Origin: Alistipes indistinctus YIT 12060
GTDB taxonomy: Bacteria; Bacteroidota; Bacteroidia; Bacteroidales; Rikenellaceae
Assembly: GCF_025144995.1 (NCBI RefSeq)
Contig: NZ_CP102250.1
Coordinates: 372,001-436,000 of the forward strand
DNA length: 64,000 nucleotides
Direction of reading: 5' to 3'
In this document: in pieces, positions 41,856 to 49,506 of the stretch
How positions within the stretch are numbered: the stretch's first letter is position 1
Layout of the letters: each line of letters starts with the position of its first letter
The notes under the pieces: model-generated
Database searches by the model: none
What the model saw: the letters and a program-made list of their open reading frames with translations, nothing else
Told to the model about the DNA's origin: nothing
Position numbers and translations under genes: made by a program

Positions 41856-42533
41856 TCAGACGTTCAGCATATTGGTGCCTTTGCCGCAGAAAGATTCGAA
41901 ATCCCGGATAAATACATCCACCGCATGCGTTACGGCATCAATGGCAACAAGGCCTTCGATCACATCGGGCGAGATCGTGGCGGCTCCTACCCCGTGTTTG
42001 GCCAGTTCGAGCGCCTGCTGCGAGTTCTTGAAACTGGCGGCCAGCACCTCCGTCGCCATATTGTTGTTGCGGAAAATATCGTGGATCTCTTTTGCTTCGC
42101 GAATCCCGTCGACACCCAGGTTGTCGATACGGTTCACATACGGGGCTGCGTAATCGGCCCCGGCTTTCCCGGCCAGAAAAGCCTGCATGTGCGTATAAAT
42201 GGCCGTGGCCGTGACGGGAAATCCGTTCTTTTTGAGAACCTTGATCGCTTTCAGCCCCTCGCGCGTAACCGGAACCTTGATAAACGTATTATTACCCAGC
42301 CTTTTGCGGATCATATGAGCCTCTTCGTAAATCAGGTCGGCATTTTTCCCGACGACCTGTACGTGCAACTCTGCATCGGGACCGATAAATTCGCGGATGG
42401 CCATCAGCACCTCGTACGGATTTTTGCCCTCTTTGGCCAAAATGGTCGGGTTGGTCGTCACTCCGTCTACCGGAAAATACTCATACAGACCTTTGATCGT
42501 GTCCAGGTTTGCATCGTCAATAATCAGTTTCAT
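41856..42533 (-). CDS. Fructose-6-phosphate aldolase / transaldolase-like protein (FSA/TalC type)
   Basis: A 225-residue small transaldolase-family enzyme, cytosolic, with the Schiff-base lysine K86 in FIKVPVT and the N-terminal DDANLDTI and GVTTNPT segments. The compact length matches the MipB/TalC subfamily. Members act either as transaldolase in the pentose phosphate pathway or as fructose-6-phosphate aldolase; sequence inspection does not settle which. It is transcribed alone, with a -7 element at 42581-42588 and a terminator at 41783-41813. Confidence 0.9.
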   Translation of the reverse strand: MKLIIDDANLDTIKGLYEYFPVDGVTTNPTILAKEGKNPYEVLMAIREFIGPDAELHVQVVGKNADLIYEEAHMIRKRLGNNTFIKVPVTREGLKAIKVLKKNGFPVTATAIYTHMQAFLAGKAGADYAAPYVNRIDNLGVDGIREAKEIHDIFRNNNMATEVLAASFKNSQQALELAKHGVGAATISPDVIEGLVAIDAVTHAVDVFIRDFESFCGKGTNMLNV

Positions 42534-42580
42534 AACTCTTTACCTGTTTAAACCTCCAATATCATCTTTTAATTCGGCTG

Positions 42581-42588
42581 CAAAGCTA
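42581..42588 (-). promoter_or_regulatory. Putative -7 element for the transaldolase-like gene
   Basis: Minus-strand TAGCTTTG fits TAnnTTTG, about 48 bases upstream of the start. It diverges from the YgbA-family gene, which has a near-consensus TATCTTAG at 42602-42609. Confidence 0.5.
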
Positions 42589-42631
42589 CAAAATTAATGC
42601 TTATCTTAGCTACCGGAACAATCAATTCGAC

Positions 42632-42928
42632 ATGGCCCGAAACAGGATCGCATACGAAAAGAAGGTGGTCGCACAGATGATCCGCCTGTATTGCCGCTGC
42701 AAAGAGGGTAACCGGGCTGTGTGTGATAGCTGCCGTCAGCTGCAGGAGTACGCTTTTGCCCGGTTGGACCGTTGCCGGTTCGGTGAACGAAAACCGGCCT
42801 GCCGCAACTGTAAAGTACATTGCTACAAGCCGGAAATGCGGGAACGGATGCGTCGGGTCATGCGTTATGCCGGGCCCCGTATGCTGTGGCATTATCCCTG
42901 GGATGCCATCCGTCACCTTTTCGGGTGA
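42632..42928 (+). CDS. Nitrous oxide-stimulated promoter (YgbA) family protein
   Basis: A 98-residue basic, cysteine-rich cytosolic protein. Cysteines occur as CRC and CDSC near residues 24-38, a single Cys around 54, and a CRNC...HC group near 63-70, suggesting metal or cluster binding. The pattern matches the YgbA_NO family, named for nitrogen-oxide-responsive expression; its biochemistry is poorly defined. It is convergent with mscS, whose stop is only 3 bases away. Confidence 0.78.
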   Translation: MARNRIAYEKKVVAQMIRLYCRCKEGNRAVCDSCRQLQEYAFARLDRCRFGERKPACRNCKVHCYKPEMRERMRRVMRYAGPRMLWHYPWDAIRHLFG

Positions 42929-42931
42929 TTT

Positions 42932-43858
42932 TTACGCCTCTTTCTCCGGGGCCGGAGACGGAATCAGGTGCACATCCATCTGTGGGAACGGTATGTTGAT
43001 GCCCTTCTGGGTGAATACTTTGTACACCTTCTCGTTCAGGTCGAAATAGACGCTCCAGTAATCGGCGGTGGAGACCCAGGCCCGTACCACGATATTGACC
43101 GAACTGTCGCCGAGACTCTGCAAAGCGATGAAATAGGCCGGATCTTTCATCACGCGGCTATCCGCATCGAGCAACTCCGCGAGCGTCGCCTTCGCAAAAT
43201 CGTAATCGTCCCCGTAACCGATGCCGAATGTCCAGTCGACCCGGCGGCGCGCTTCCCGTGAATAGTTGTTGATAATGCCGGTCGACAGGCTCCCGTTCGG
43301 AACGAGAATGGTCTTGTTGTCGGCCGTATTGAGCACGGTGTTGAACAGCTGTATCTCCTTGACGGTGCCCGACTGGCCCTGTGCCTCGATGAAATCACCG
43401 ACCCGGTACGGTTTGAAGAGCAGTACCATCACTCCACCGGCGAAATTCTGCAACGTGCCGCTGAGGGCCATACCGATAGCCAGACCTGCCGATGCGAATA
43501 ACGCGACGAACGAGGTGGTATCGATTCCCAGGATGCCGATGATAACCGTGATCAGGAAAAATGTCAGCGCGATCTTAACCAGATTTTGCAGGAACGTGCG
43601 CAGGGACGGATCGACCTGACGCCGTTCCATCATTCGTCCCATGATGCGGCGGATGTAACGGATCAGCCACCGGCCGATGAAATAGACCGCTACGGCGATG
43701 CAAATCTTGATCGCGATGGAGATCACGCCACCGGTGACATGCTCGACCATCTGCCGCAGGGACATATCCGAAAAGGATTCGAGCTTCTGTGCGAAATCGA
43801 TCTTGTGTGTGGTGTCGGCTGCATTCTTTGCGGCCGAAAGCAAAAGCGGCAACAACAT
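42932..43858 (-). CDS. Small-conductance mechanosensitive channel, MscS family
   Basis: Inner-membrane channel that opens on membrane stretch during hypo-osmotic shock. At 308 residues it is close to E. coli MscS. It has three N-terminal helices, with the pore-lining third helix containing alternating Gly/Ala (SAGLAIGMALSGTLQNFAGG) followed by the beta domain (PYRVGDFIE) and the alpha/beta C-terminal cage. The first 35 residues include a weak signal-like segment. No accessory domains are present. Confidence 0.93.
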   Translation of the reverse strand: MLLPLLLSAAKNAADTTHKIDFAQKLESFSDMSLRQMVEHVTGGVISIAIKICIAVAVYFIGRWLIRYIRRIMGRMMERRQVDPSLRTFLQNLVKIALTFFLITVIIGILGIDTTSFVALFASAGLAIGMALSGTLQNFAGGVMVLLFKPYRVGDFIEAQGQSGTVKEIQLFNTVLNTADNKTILVPNGSLSTGIINNYSREARRRVDWTFGIGYGDDYDFAKATLAELLDADSRVMKDPAYFIALQSLGDSSVNIVVRAWVSTADYWSVYFDLNEKVYKVFTQKGINIPFPQMDVHLIPSPAPEKEA

Positions 43859-43950
43859 TGACGTATATCAGGTTAAATTAAACATTCGTGCGGTTTCAAA
43901 ACATTCCGGCCGGTCCAGGTTTGGCGATTCGCGGCAGGCGGGGCGGCGGC

Positions 43951-44796
43951 TTATTCTCCGATAGGCACTTCCGTCCATACGCCGCGCTCCAGCTGCCAAA
44001 CGGCACCGATACCGGATGCCTTCAATAGCCGGAGCGCCTCGGGGCGTCCGCTGTTGATCAATTCGGGCAGATGAGCGTCGGAATTGACCACCACCGGGAT
44101 GCCCAGTGTCCGGATCAGTCCGAAGTGTTCTTTGTTCGGATAGAGGAAGCCGTTCCGGTGTAGCGTTTTCGTATTCACCTCAATCATCGCGCCCTTTTCG
44201 GCGATAAAGGTAAAGTATTCCGAAATTTTGTCTTTGTACCACTGCTGGCCGAGAATGTCGGGCTCACAACAGGAAACGTTGTACGAGATTTTATCCGCAT
44301 GGCCGATGAAATCGAATCCGCCCCGCCCGATCATCCGCATCAACTTGTCGAAATAGGCCAGCACGACCCGCTTCAGGTCGCCGCCCAAATGCAGGCGTAC
44401 ATGCTCGCGGAAAACTTCCGGCCTAGTGTCTATATCGACAATCTCGCCTTGCGTCGAGTGCAGCAGGTGCACCGATCCGATCCGGTAGTCCAGCGGTAAA
44501 CTTTGAAAATAATCGTTTGCAGGTTGCTGATCCTCATCCATGTAGTCGATCTCCAGACCTACGTACAGCTCTATCCGGTCGCCGTAGAGCCGTTTGAGCC
44601 GGGCGAACTCCTGCAGGTATAACCCGGTCTGTTCCCGGTCGTCGATCGTCCAGCGCGTGCGAAACGGCAGCGGCGCATGGGACGAAACGCCGTAGCTGGT
44701 AAAACCTTGCCGGACAGCCTCGGCGATGAATGCTTCCATCGGGGCTTTGCCGTCGCAGAACGAAGTATGGCTATGGTAGTTGGTCAGGTTGTTCAT
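43951..44796 (-). CDS. PHP-domain histidinol-phosphatase-type phosphatase
   Basis: A 281-residue PHP-family metallohydrolase, probably histidinol-phosphatase (histidinol phosphate to histidinol). Metal ligands are visible in HSHTSFCDG at the N-terminus, GLEIDY in the middle, GHADK, and SDAH near the C-terminus. The start at 44796 is chosen because the family begins there; the longer frame runs into the promoter. The -7 element ends only 7 bases upstream, so the mRNA may be leaderless. Other his genes are not near, so a different phosphoester substrate remains possible. Confidence 0.82.
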   Translation of the reverse strand: MNNLTNYHSHTSFCDGKAPMEAFIAEAVRQGFTSYGVSSHAPLPFRTRWTIDDREQTGLYLQEFARLKRLYGDRIELYVGLEIDYMDEDQQPANDYFQSLPLDYRIGSVHLLHSTQGEIVDIDTRPEVFREHVRLHLGGDLKRVVLAYFDKLMRMIGRGGFDFIGHADKISYNVSCCEPDILGQQWYKDKISEYFTFIAEKGAMIEVNTKTLHRNGFLYPNKEHFGLIRTLGIPVVVNSDAHLPELINSGRPEALRLLKASGIGAVWQLERGVWTEVPIGE

Positions 44797-44802
44797 GGCT
44801 GA

Positions 44803-44810
44803 CAAAGATA
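44803..44810 (-). promoter_or_regulatory. Putative -7 element for the PHP phosphatase gene
   Basis: Minus-strand TATCTTTG is a full consensus match. Only 6 bases separate it from the ATG at 44796, so transcription would start at or next to the start codon. Confidence 0.5.
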
Positions 44811-44969
44811 ATAATATTTCCGCCGCGAGGCAATGGAGCCTGCACCGGAGAGGCACATGGTCCCGGTATAAAAAAAGAAACATAACCGGGACATGTCGGC
44901 TTTACGCCCGGCCGGCCCGTTGTGGCATAACTATTGGAGTAACTGATATACAACTTAAAACCTCCAATT

Positions 44970-45227
44970 ATGTATTTTCTTTGGTATATGCTCATCGGGC
45001 TCGTGGCCGGGTATGTCGCCAGCCTGATCGTCAAAGGCAACGGATCGGGATTCTGGCTGAACCTGATCGTCGGTATTATCGGCGGCGTTCTGGGCGGTTG
45101 GCTTTTCAGTCTGTTCGGACTCATTGCCGTCGGCACGCTCGGCAGCTTGATTACCTCGGTCGCCGGTGCGATCGTACTGTTGCTGATCGCTTCGGGCCTG
45201 ACCCGTCGGAAACGGGAACATTATTGA
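44970..45227 (+). CDS. GlsB/YeaQ/YmgE-family stress response membrane protein
   Basis: An 85-residue, glycine-rich inner-membrane protein with three predicted helices (about 3-18, 28-46, 50-74), matching the transglycosylase-associated (Transgly_assoc) family in length and in the G-x-x-x-G patterns of its helices. Members are often induced by stress, but their molecular role is unclear. A strong terminator follows 65 bases downstream. Confidence 0.88.
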   Translation: MYFLWYMLIGLVAGYVASLIVKGNGSGFWLNLIVGIIGGVLGGWLFSLFGLIAVGTLGSLITSVAGAIVLLLIASGLTRRKREHY

Positions 45228-45292
45228 TTGACGTATAAACGCATCCTAATCGGTATTTACGAAACACCGATAATAAGTTATAGGATATACGG

Positions 45293-45329
45293 ACGAGCTG
45301 CCGGGTAATTAATTTATCCGGCGGCTCGT
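45293..45329 (+). terminator. Intrinsic terminator after glsB-type gene
   Basis: A 16-bp stem with two G-T wobbles (45293-45308 with 45314-45329) and a 5-base loop is followed by GTTTTTG. Confidence 0.75.
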
Positions 45330-45523
45330 GTTTTTGTGATTCGGCATTGACCGTCCGTGTCCATGGAGAATCAGACCGCACGAAACAGCCTTGCCCTTCC
45401 GGAGTACGGTTTTCCGACAATTCCCGCCACTTCCAATTAAGGAATCGATCTTGACACAGCATAAACCGTAATCCGGGTAATATTCCCTGTAATTCGTTTA
45501 CAAATACAAATAGGGTGCGCTCC

Positions 45524-45531
45524 TACCTTTG
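45524..45531 (+). promoter_or_regulatory. Putative -7 element for the hydrolase-cupin-flavodoxin operon
   Basis: TACCTTTG fits TAnnTTTG, 24 bases upstream of the first gene of the operon. Confidence 0.55.
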
Positions 45532-45555
45532 CAATACAACCAATAACCCTATCCG

Positions 45556-46554
45556 ATGAAACGACTTTTTTTGTTAACAGCGATGGCGGCAAGCCTTTCT
45601 GCAGCGGCCCAGGTTTGGGACAAAACTTTCCCGCAGAGCGATCAGGTAAGCGTGGAAAAGGTATCGTTCAAAAACCGGTACGACATTACAGTCGTAGCAG
45701 ATATGTACCTGCCCAAAAATTTGAACCGGTCGCAGGAACATGCTGCTATTGTTATCGGACATCCTTTCGGCGGAGTCAAGGAGCAGTCGAGCGGACTCTA
45801 TGCCCAGCAACTGGCCGAACGCGGATTCGTCACCCTCGCTTTCGATCTTTCGTATGGCGGAGAGAGCGGCGGTACGCCGCGTCATCTGGCATCGCCCGAA
45901 ACTTATGTGGATGATTTCAGCGCCGCCGTAGATTTTGCAGGAAAGCAACCGTTCGTCGACCGGAACCGGATCGGAGCCATCGGTATTTGCGGAAGCGGCG
46001 GATTCGGTGTCGCTGCCGCAGCCATCGATCCGCGGATCAGGGCGGTTGCGACGGTCAGCATGTACGATATGGGGCGGGAGCGCCGCCAGGGGTATCTGGA
46101 TGTGATGGGTGTCGCCGAACGCAAAAAATACCTCGAGGAAATTGCGGCACAACGGTGGAGTGAAGTCGACGGTGCTCCCGTACGGATGCTGATGGGTACA
46201 CCCGACTCCATCGACGAACACTCCCCGGAGGTAGCCAAAGAGTTTTTCGATTATTACCGCACACCTCGCGGACAGCATCCGCGCTGTACGACCGGCATTA
46301 CCTACACGAGCAGCGCACCGATGATGAACTTTTTCCCATTCGCGAATATCGAACTGATTTCTCCGCGTCCTGTACTGTTCATCGCCGGCGAGCGGGCCCA
46401 TTCCCGTTATTTCAGTGAAGACGCCTACCAATTGGCTTCGGAGCCGAAAGAACTCTATATCGTCCCGGGAGCGGGCCATGTGGATCTTTACGACCGGGTA
46501 GCGCTGATTCCGTTCGACAAACTGAATGAATTCTTCACCCAAAACCTGCAATAA
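45556..46554 (+). CDS. Secreted alpha/beta hydrolase
   Basis: A 332-residue hydrolase with a signal peptide (1-19, cleavage after AAAQ), so it acts in the periplasm. The nucleophile elbow reads GICGSGG with S147, a variant in which Cys replaces the usual first Gly of GxSxG; this form is known in dienelactone-hydrolase-like and acetyl-xylan-esterase-like branches. GHPFGG near residue 74 supplies the oxyanion region and GAGHVDLYD near the C-terminus the histidine. It opens an operon with the cupin lipoprotein 7 bases downstream. The substrate is unknown. Confidence 0.85.
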   Translation: MKRLFLLTAMAASLSAAAQVWDKTFPQSDQVSVEKVSFKNRYDITVVADMYLPKNLNRSQEHAAIVIGHPFGGVKEQSSGLYAQQLAERGFVTLAFDLSYGGESGGTPRHLASPETYVDDFSAAVDFAGKQPFVDRNRIGAIGICGSGGFGVAAAAIDPRIRAVATVSMYDMGRERRQGYLDVMGVAERKKYLEEIAAQRWSEVDGAPVRMLMGTPDSIDEHSPEVAKEFFDYYRTPRGQHPRCTTGITYTSSAPMMNFFPFANIELISPRPVLFIAGERAHSRYFSEDAYQLASEPKELYIVPGAGHVDLYDRVALIPFDKLNEFFTQNLQ

Positions 46555-46561
46555 CAATATT

Positions 46562-47032
46562 ATGAAACGTATATTACTGGCAACTTGCCTCTTGATGACA
46601 GTCGCCTGCAACAGTAAAACCTCTACCGCGATGCAAACGACAACAGAACCTGTATTCGGACTGGGTGTACCCGTATCCGACAATTTTACCGGCGCAGCAT
46701 GGCTTCGTACGCTGTCGGCCGAACCCGGATACGACTGCCAAATCTACAATGTCACTTTCGCCCCTTCGACCCGCAACTATTGGCATCGGCATGCCGTGGG
46801 ACAAATCTTGCTCTGCACCGAAGGAATCGGATTTTATCAGGAACAAGGCGCTCCGGCACGCCGTTTAATCCCCGGAGACGTGGTAAATATCCCGGCAGGG
46901 ACGATTCATTGGCACGGTGCGGCGCCGGACAGCCGTTTCACACATATTGGGATTACTCCGGAAGCGAGTCGAAACCAAGTCGAATGGCTCGGTGAAGTAA
47001 CCGATGAAGAATACAACCGGGCAACCGAATAA
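46562..47032 (+). CDS. Cupin-domain lipoprotein
   Basis: A 156-residue lipoprotein: signal peptide with lipobox VAC near residue 17, then a single cupin barrel with metal-ligand motifs (WHRH, and PAGTIHWHG) typical of small cupins related to carboxymuconolactone-decarboxylase partners. It starts 7 bases after the hydrolase; an upstream in-frame ATG at 46526 lies inside that gene and is unlikely. A periplasmic dioxygenase, isomerase or sensor role is possible; sequence does not decide. Confidence 0.85.
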   Translation: MKRILLATCLLMTVACNSKTSTAMQTTTEPVFGLGVPVSDNFTGAAWLRTLSAEPGYDCQIYNVTFAPSTRNYWHRHAVGQILLCTEGIGFYQEQGAPARRLIPGDVVNIPAGTIHWHGAAPDSRFTHIGITPEASRNQVEWLGEVTDEEYNRATE

Positions 47033-47044
47033 AGATTAAACGAC

Positions 47045-47590
47045 ATGAAAAAGACACTCATCCTCTCCTCATCTCCCCGCCGCGGCGGCAACTCAGATAC
47101 GCTTTGCAACGAATTCCTGCGCGGAGCCCGGGAGGCGGGGTTCCCGGCGGAAAAGATTTTCCTCGGCGACAAGGCCATTCGTTATTGTACGGGTTGCAGC
47201 GTTTGCAGCCTGTATGGCAAACCCTGTCCGCAAAAAGACGACATGTCCGAAATTCTCGATAAAATGCTAGCCGCCGACGTGATCGTGATGGCGACACCCG
47301 TATACTTTTATACGATGAGCGCACAGATGAAGACGTTGATCGATCGTTGCTGCGGCCTCTATACACAAATGCAGAACAAGGAATTTTACTTTATCGTTAC
47401 GGCGGCCGAAGACGACCAAAAGAAAATGGAGCGAACGATCGATACGTTCCAAGGATTTCTCGATTGTCTCGACGGAGCAACGATCAAAGGTGTAGTGTAC
47501 GGCTTGGGGGTATGGCATGCCGGGGAGATCAAAGGCAATCCGGCGATGCAGGAGGCTTATGACCTGGGACATAAAGTCGGAGAAGCATAG
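47045..47590 (+). CDS. Flavodoxin-fold NAD(P)H-dependent oxidoreductase
   Basis: A 181-residue FMN-binding reductase of the NADPH-dependent FMN reductase/iron-sulfur flavoprotein group. The phosphate loop is SSPRRGGNSDTL near the N-terminus, a CTGCSVC segment (about 56-62) is followed by the conserved MSEILDKM helix, and TPVYFYTMSAQMK is typical. It lies 12 bases after the cupin gene. It probably reduces quinones or other small molecules, perhaps coupled to the neighbouring hydrolase and cupin. Confidence 0.88.
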   Translation: MKKTLILSSSPRRGGNSDTLCNEFLRGAREAGFPAEKIFLGDKAIRYCTGCSVCSLYGKPCPQKDDMSEILDKMLAADVIVMATPVYFYTMSAQMKTLIDRCCGLYTQMQNKEFYFIVTAAEDDQKKMERTIDTFQGFLDCLDGATIKGVVYGLGVWHAGEIKGNPAMQEAYDLGHKVGEA

Positions 47591-47605
47591 GTTGTAAAAA
47601 CCGTT

Positions 47606-47939
47606 ATGTCCGCCATATCCGCCTATGCCATACTGTTGTCCGCCTGTTTGTGCGGCTGCAACGATGGGCGAACTGAACGACAATGAAAAATATCATTATC
47701 TCCCCTGCGCTTTGCCGGCAACTCCTTCCGATATAGGGACGATCCATAGCGGCGATATCATGCTCTACGGCTTCAACAGCCTGGTGCTGTTTTACAAAAC
47801 GTTCCCATTCCCGTACCGATACACACCGATCGGGAGCATCGATAATCCTTCTGCCCTGGAAATGTTTCTCTGCAGTGGCCAGATTTTCCTAAAATTTGAA
47901 CTGATAAATAATCAATTATGGAACTATATGATTTTTTGA
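47606..47939 (+). pseudogene. Remnant of a cyclophilin-like fold lipoprotein gene (internal deletion with frame change)
   Basis: Two pieces of one ancestral gene lie in different frames. From the ATG at 47606 a lipoprotein signal peptide is read (MSAISAYAILLSACLCGC) and stops at 47686. From about 47662, in another frame, the C-terminal half of the bacterial cyclophilin-like domain appears (GELNDNEKYHYL, GTIHSGDIMLYG, LVLFYKTF, IGSIDNPSAL) and runs to 47939. About 60-70 codons that normally join the signal peptide to the ELN-NEKY segment are missing. The C-terminal end also runs past the usual stop into the next gene. It is therefore probably non-functional. Homology is from memory of the family pattern. 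Confidence 0.65.
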
Positions 47940-48493
47940 AGCACCTGAACAGCGGTGCCCCCGTTTACAGCGATTCCGAAGCATTCGAATATATGCACGA
48001 ACTGAGTAATGAAGCGATGCGCATCACGTTCCGCCTGAACGGCTCCTACCATACTCCGGAAGAGATACGGGCCCTGTTTTCACAATTGACCGGAAAACCG
48101 GTCGATGAATCGTTCCGTATGTTTCCGCCCTTCTACACCGACTGTGGCAAAAATACGACGATCGGGAAAAATGTTTTCATCAATTCCTGCTGTCATTTTC
48201 AGGATCAAGGCGGCATCGTTATCGGGGACGGTTCGCTAATCGGCCACAACGTGACGCTCGCAACGCTCAATCACGGCATGGCGCCGCAACAGCGGCAGTC
48301 CCTCTATCCGGCACCGATCGTAATCGGCCGTAATGTCTGGATCGGTGCGGGGGTAACGGTCGTTCCGGGAATCACTATCGGAAATAATGCCGTTGTCGGT
48401 GCCGGTTCGGTCGTTACAAAAAACGTCCCCGCCAATACGGTCGTAGCGGGAATTCCGGCAAAACGGATTAAAACCATCGAACCGAATCTGTAA
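47918..48493 (+). CDS. Sugar O-acetyltransferase (maltose/galactoside acetyltransferase type)
   Basis: A 191-residue hexapeptide-repeat acetyltransferase. The N-terminal Mac domain (about 1-60) precedes a left-handed parallel beta-helix with repeated I/V-G-x-x motifs, including VIGDGSLIGHN and VWIGAGVTVVPGITIG, and NHG carries the catalytic histidine. Acetyl-CoA is the donor and a sugar the likely acceptor. Its start lies inside the end of the pseudogene frame. It ends at a strong terminator. Confidence 0.92.
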   Translation: MELYDFLKHLNSGAPVYSDSEAFEYMHELSNEAMRITFRLNGSYHTPEEIRALFSQLTGKPVDESFRMFPPFYTDCGKNTTIGKNVFINSCCHFQDQGGIVIGDGSLIGHNVTLATLNHGMAPQQRQSLYPAPIVIGRNVWIGAGVTVVPGITIGNNAVVGAGSVVTKNVPANTVVAGIPAKRIKTIEPNL

Positions 48494-48518
48494 ACCTCGG
48501 ACCGCTCCGCATGCACAA

Positions 48519-48546
48519 AAAAAGAGCCTGTCTCAGGGCTCTTTTT
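48519..48546 (+). terminator. Intrinsic terminator after the acetyltransferase
   Basis: A 10-bp stem (48519-48528 with 48537-48546) with an 8-base loop combines an A-run, a GC core and a T-run; it could also act on the minus strand after tRNA-Gly. Confidence 0.8.
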
Positions 48547-48567
48547 GTAATTACAGAATCTATCCGG

Positions 48568-48640
48568 AGCGGAAAACGGGATTCGAACCCGCGACCCTCA
48601 GCTTGGGAAGCTGATGCTCTACCGACTGAGCTATTTCCGC
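48568..48640 (-). tRNA. tRNA-Gly (CCC)
   Basis: A 73-base cloverleaf on the minus strand. Acceptor stem GCGGAAA pairs with TTTCCGC; the anticodon stem TCAGC/GCTGA encloses loop TTCCCAA, giving anticodon CCC for GGG codons. The T-loop TTCGAAT is standard and the discriminator base is T. CCA is not encoded. It lies between the convergent acetyltransferase gene and the S1/P1 nuclease gene. Confidence 0.93.
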
Positions 48641-48714
48641 AAATATGTAGATCACTCCCTACATAGTGGTGCAAATATCCGTTTTTTCCCTAAAAAATGC
48701 AAGGATGCAGCATT

Positions 48715-49497
48715 TTATTTGTAAATGGAATTCAAGATATCAGCCAAACGCAGACCGGCCCGGAGCAACTGCTGTTCAACGACAGGATAATTGTCGAACA
48801 TGTATTGGTAGGACAATTCGCTGTCTTCCGGCGTATCCTCGTATATCTTTTCGCAGACCGCATGCGTTTCGGTCAGCCAATCCGCCGGCGTACCTGTTGC
48901 AAGCTGCTGTTTCCGCTTTCTATCCAAGATGTCGATATTGTCCACCCATTCGGTATAGCTCCATTTTTTCGCCGATTCGACCAGCATGTCATCCCATACC
49001 GCATGCAGGTTGGTCGGTTTTCCAAACCAGGTAACCGATATTTTATTGGCACCCAGATCGCTTAAATGCCCGGTGTGCATCGGACAGTGGATGTCGCCGA
49101 CCAGATGGATCAAGAACTTGACATACAGGGTCTGCATGCTGTCGGACAATGTGCCCGAGCGCAATTTAGATATGATTTCATTCAAAGCCGTCAGGACATC
49201 GCCGGTCGGATTTTTCGGCATCGACTCATACGTTTCACCCGCGTCGATATTTGCATAATGCCACGTTGCCGTGTATTGGTAAGGTTCGTCCTTCCGGATA
49301 AAATCCATCCACGACGAGTAATACATCAGGGTATGTCCGTCCAGAATCCGATTCAATTTTTTCGCTACTCCGGGTTTCAGATTATTGGCGGCGATGGCGG
49401 CGACAATATCATGGCCTTTCATTCCCCAGCCGAATGCAGTACTGCAACACGAAGACAGGCAAATAGATACCAGCAAGCACCTGAATAGATTTTTCAT
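48715..49497 (-). CDS. S1/P1-family zinc-dependent nuclease, secreted
   Basis: A 260-residue nuclease for single-stranded nucleic acids, exported by a signal peptide (1-23). The mature protein would begin at W24, which together with H29, the aspartate in SSWMDF, the histidine of TWHYAN, the HLVGDIHCPMH group and the HAVWD pair supplies the full trinuclear zinc site of P1 nuclease. It starts 9 bases after lepA, so the two are probably co-transcribed. Nucleotide scavenging in the periplasm is a likely role. Confidence 0.9.
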   Translation of the reverse strand: MKNLFRCLLVSICLSSCCSTAFGWGMKGHDIVAAIAANNLKPGVAKKLNRILDGHTLMYYSSWMDFIRKDEPYQYTATWHYANIDAGETYESMPKNPTGDVLTALNEIISKLRSGTLSDSMQTLYVKFLIHLVGDIHCPMHTGHLSDLGANKISVTWFGKPTNLHAVWDDMLVESAKKWSYTEWVDNIDILDRKRKQQLATGTPADWLTETHAVCEKIYEDTPEDSELSYQYMFDNYPVVEQQLLRAGLRLADILNSIYK

Positions 49498-49506
49498 ACG
49501 ACAGAT

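Larger units (their letters stand above)
45228..45555. other. Intergenic region with terminator and promoter, no supported gene
   Basis: 327 bases without a convincing gene. An imperfect hairpin lies around 45248-45270, nested in an ATCCTA...TAGGAT pair; a strong terminator at 45293-45329 and a -7 element at 45524-45531 follow. Short reading frames at 45151-45462 (minus) and around 45362 (plus) have no family resemblance, so I leave them out. Confidence 0.6.
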
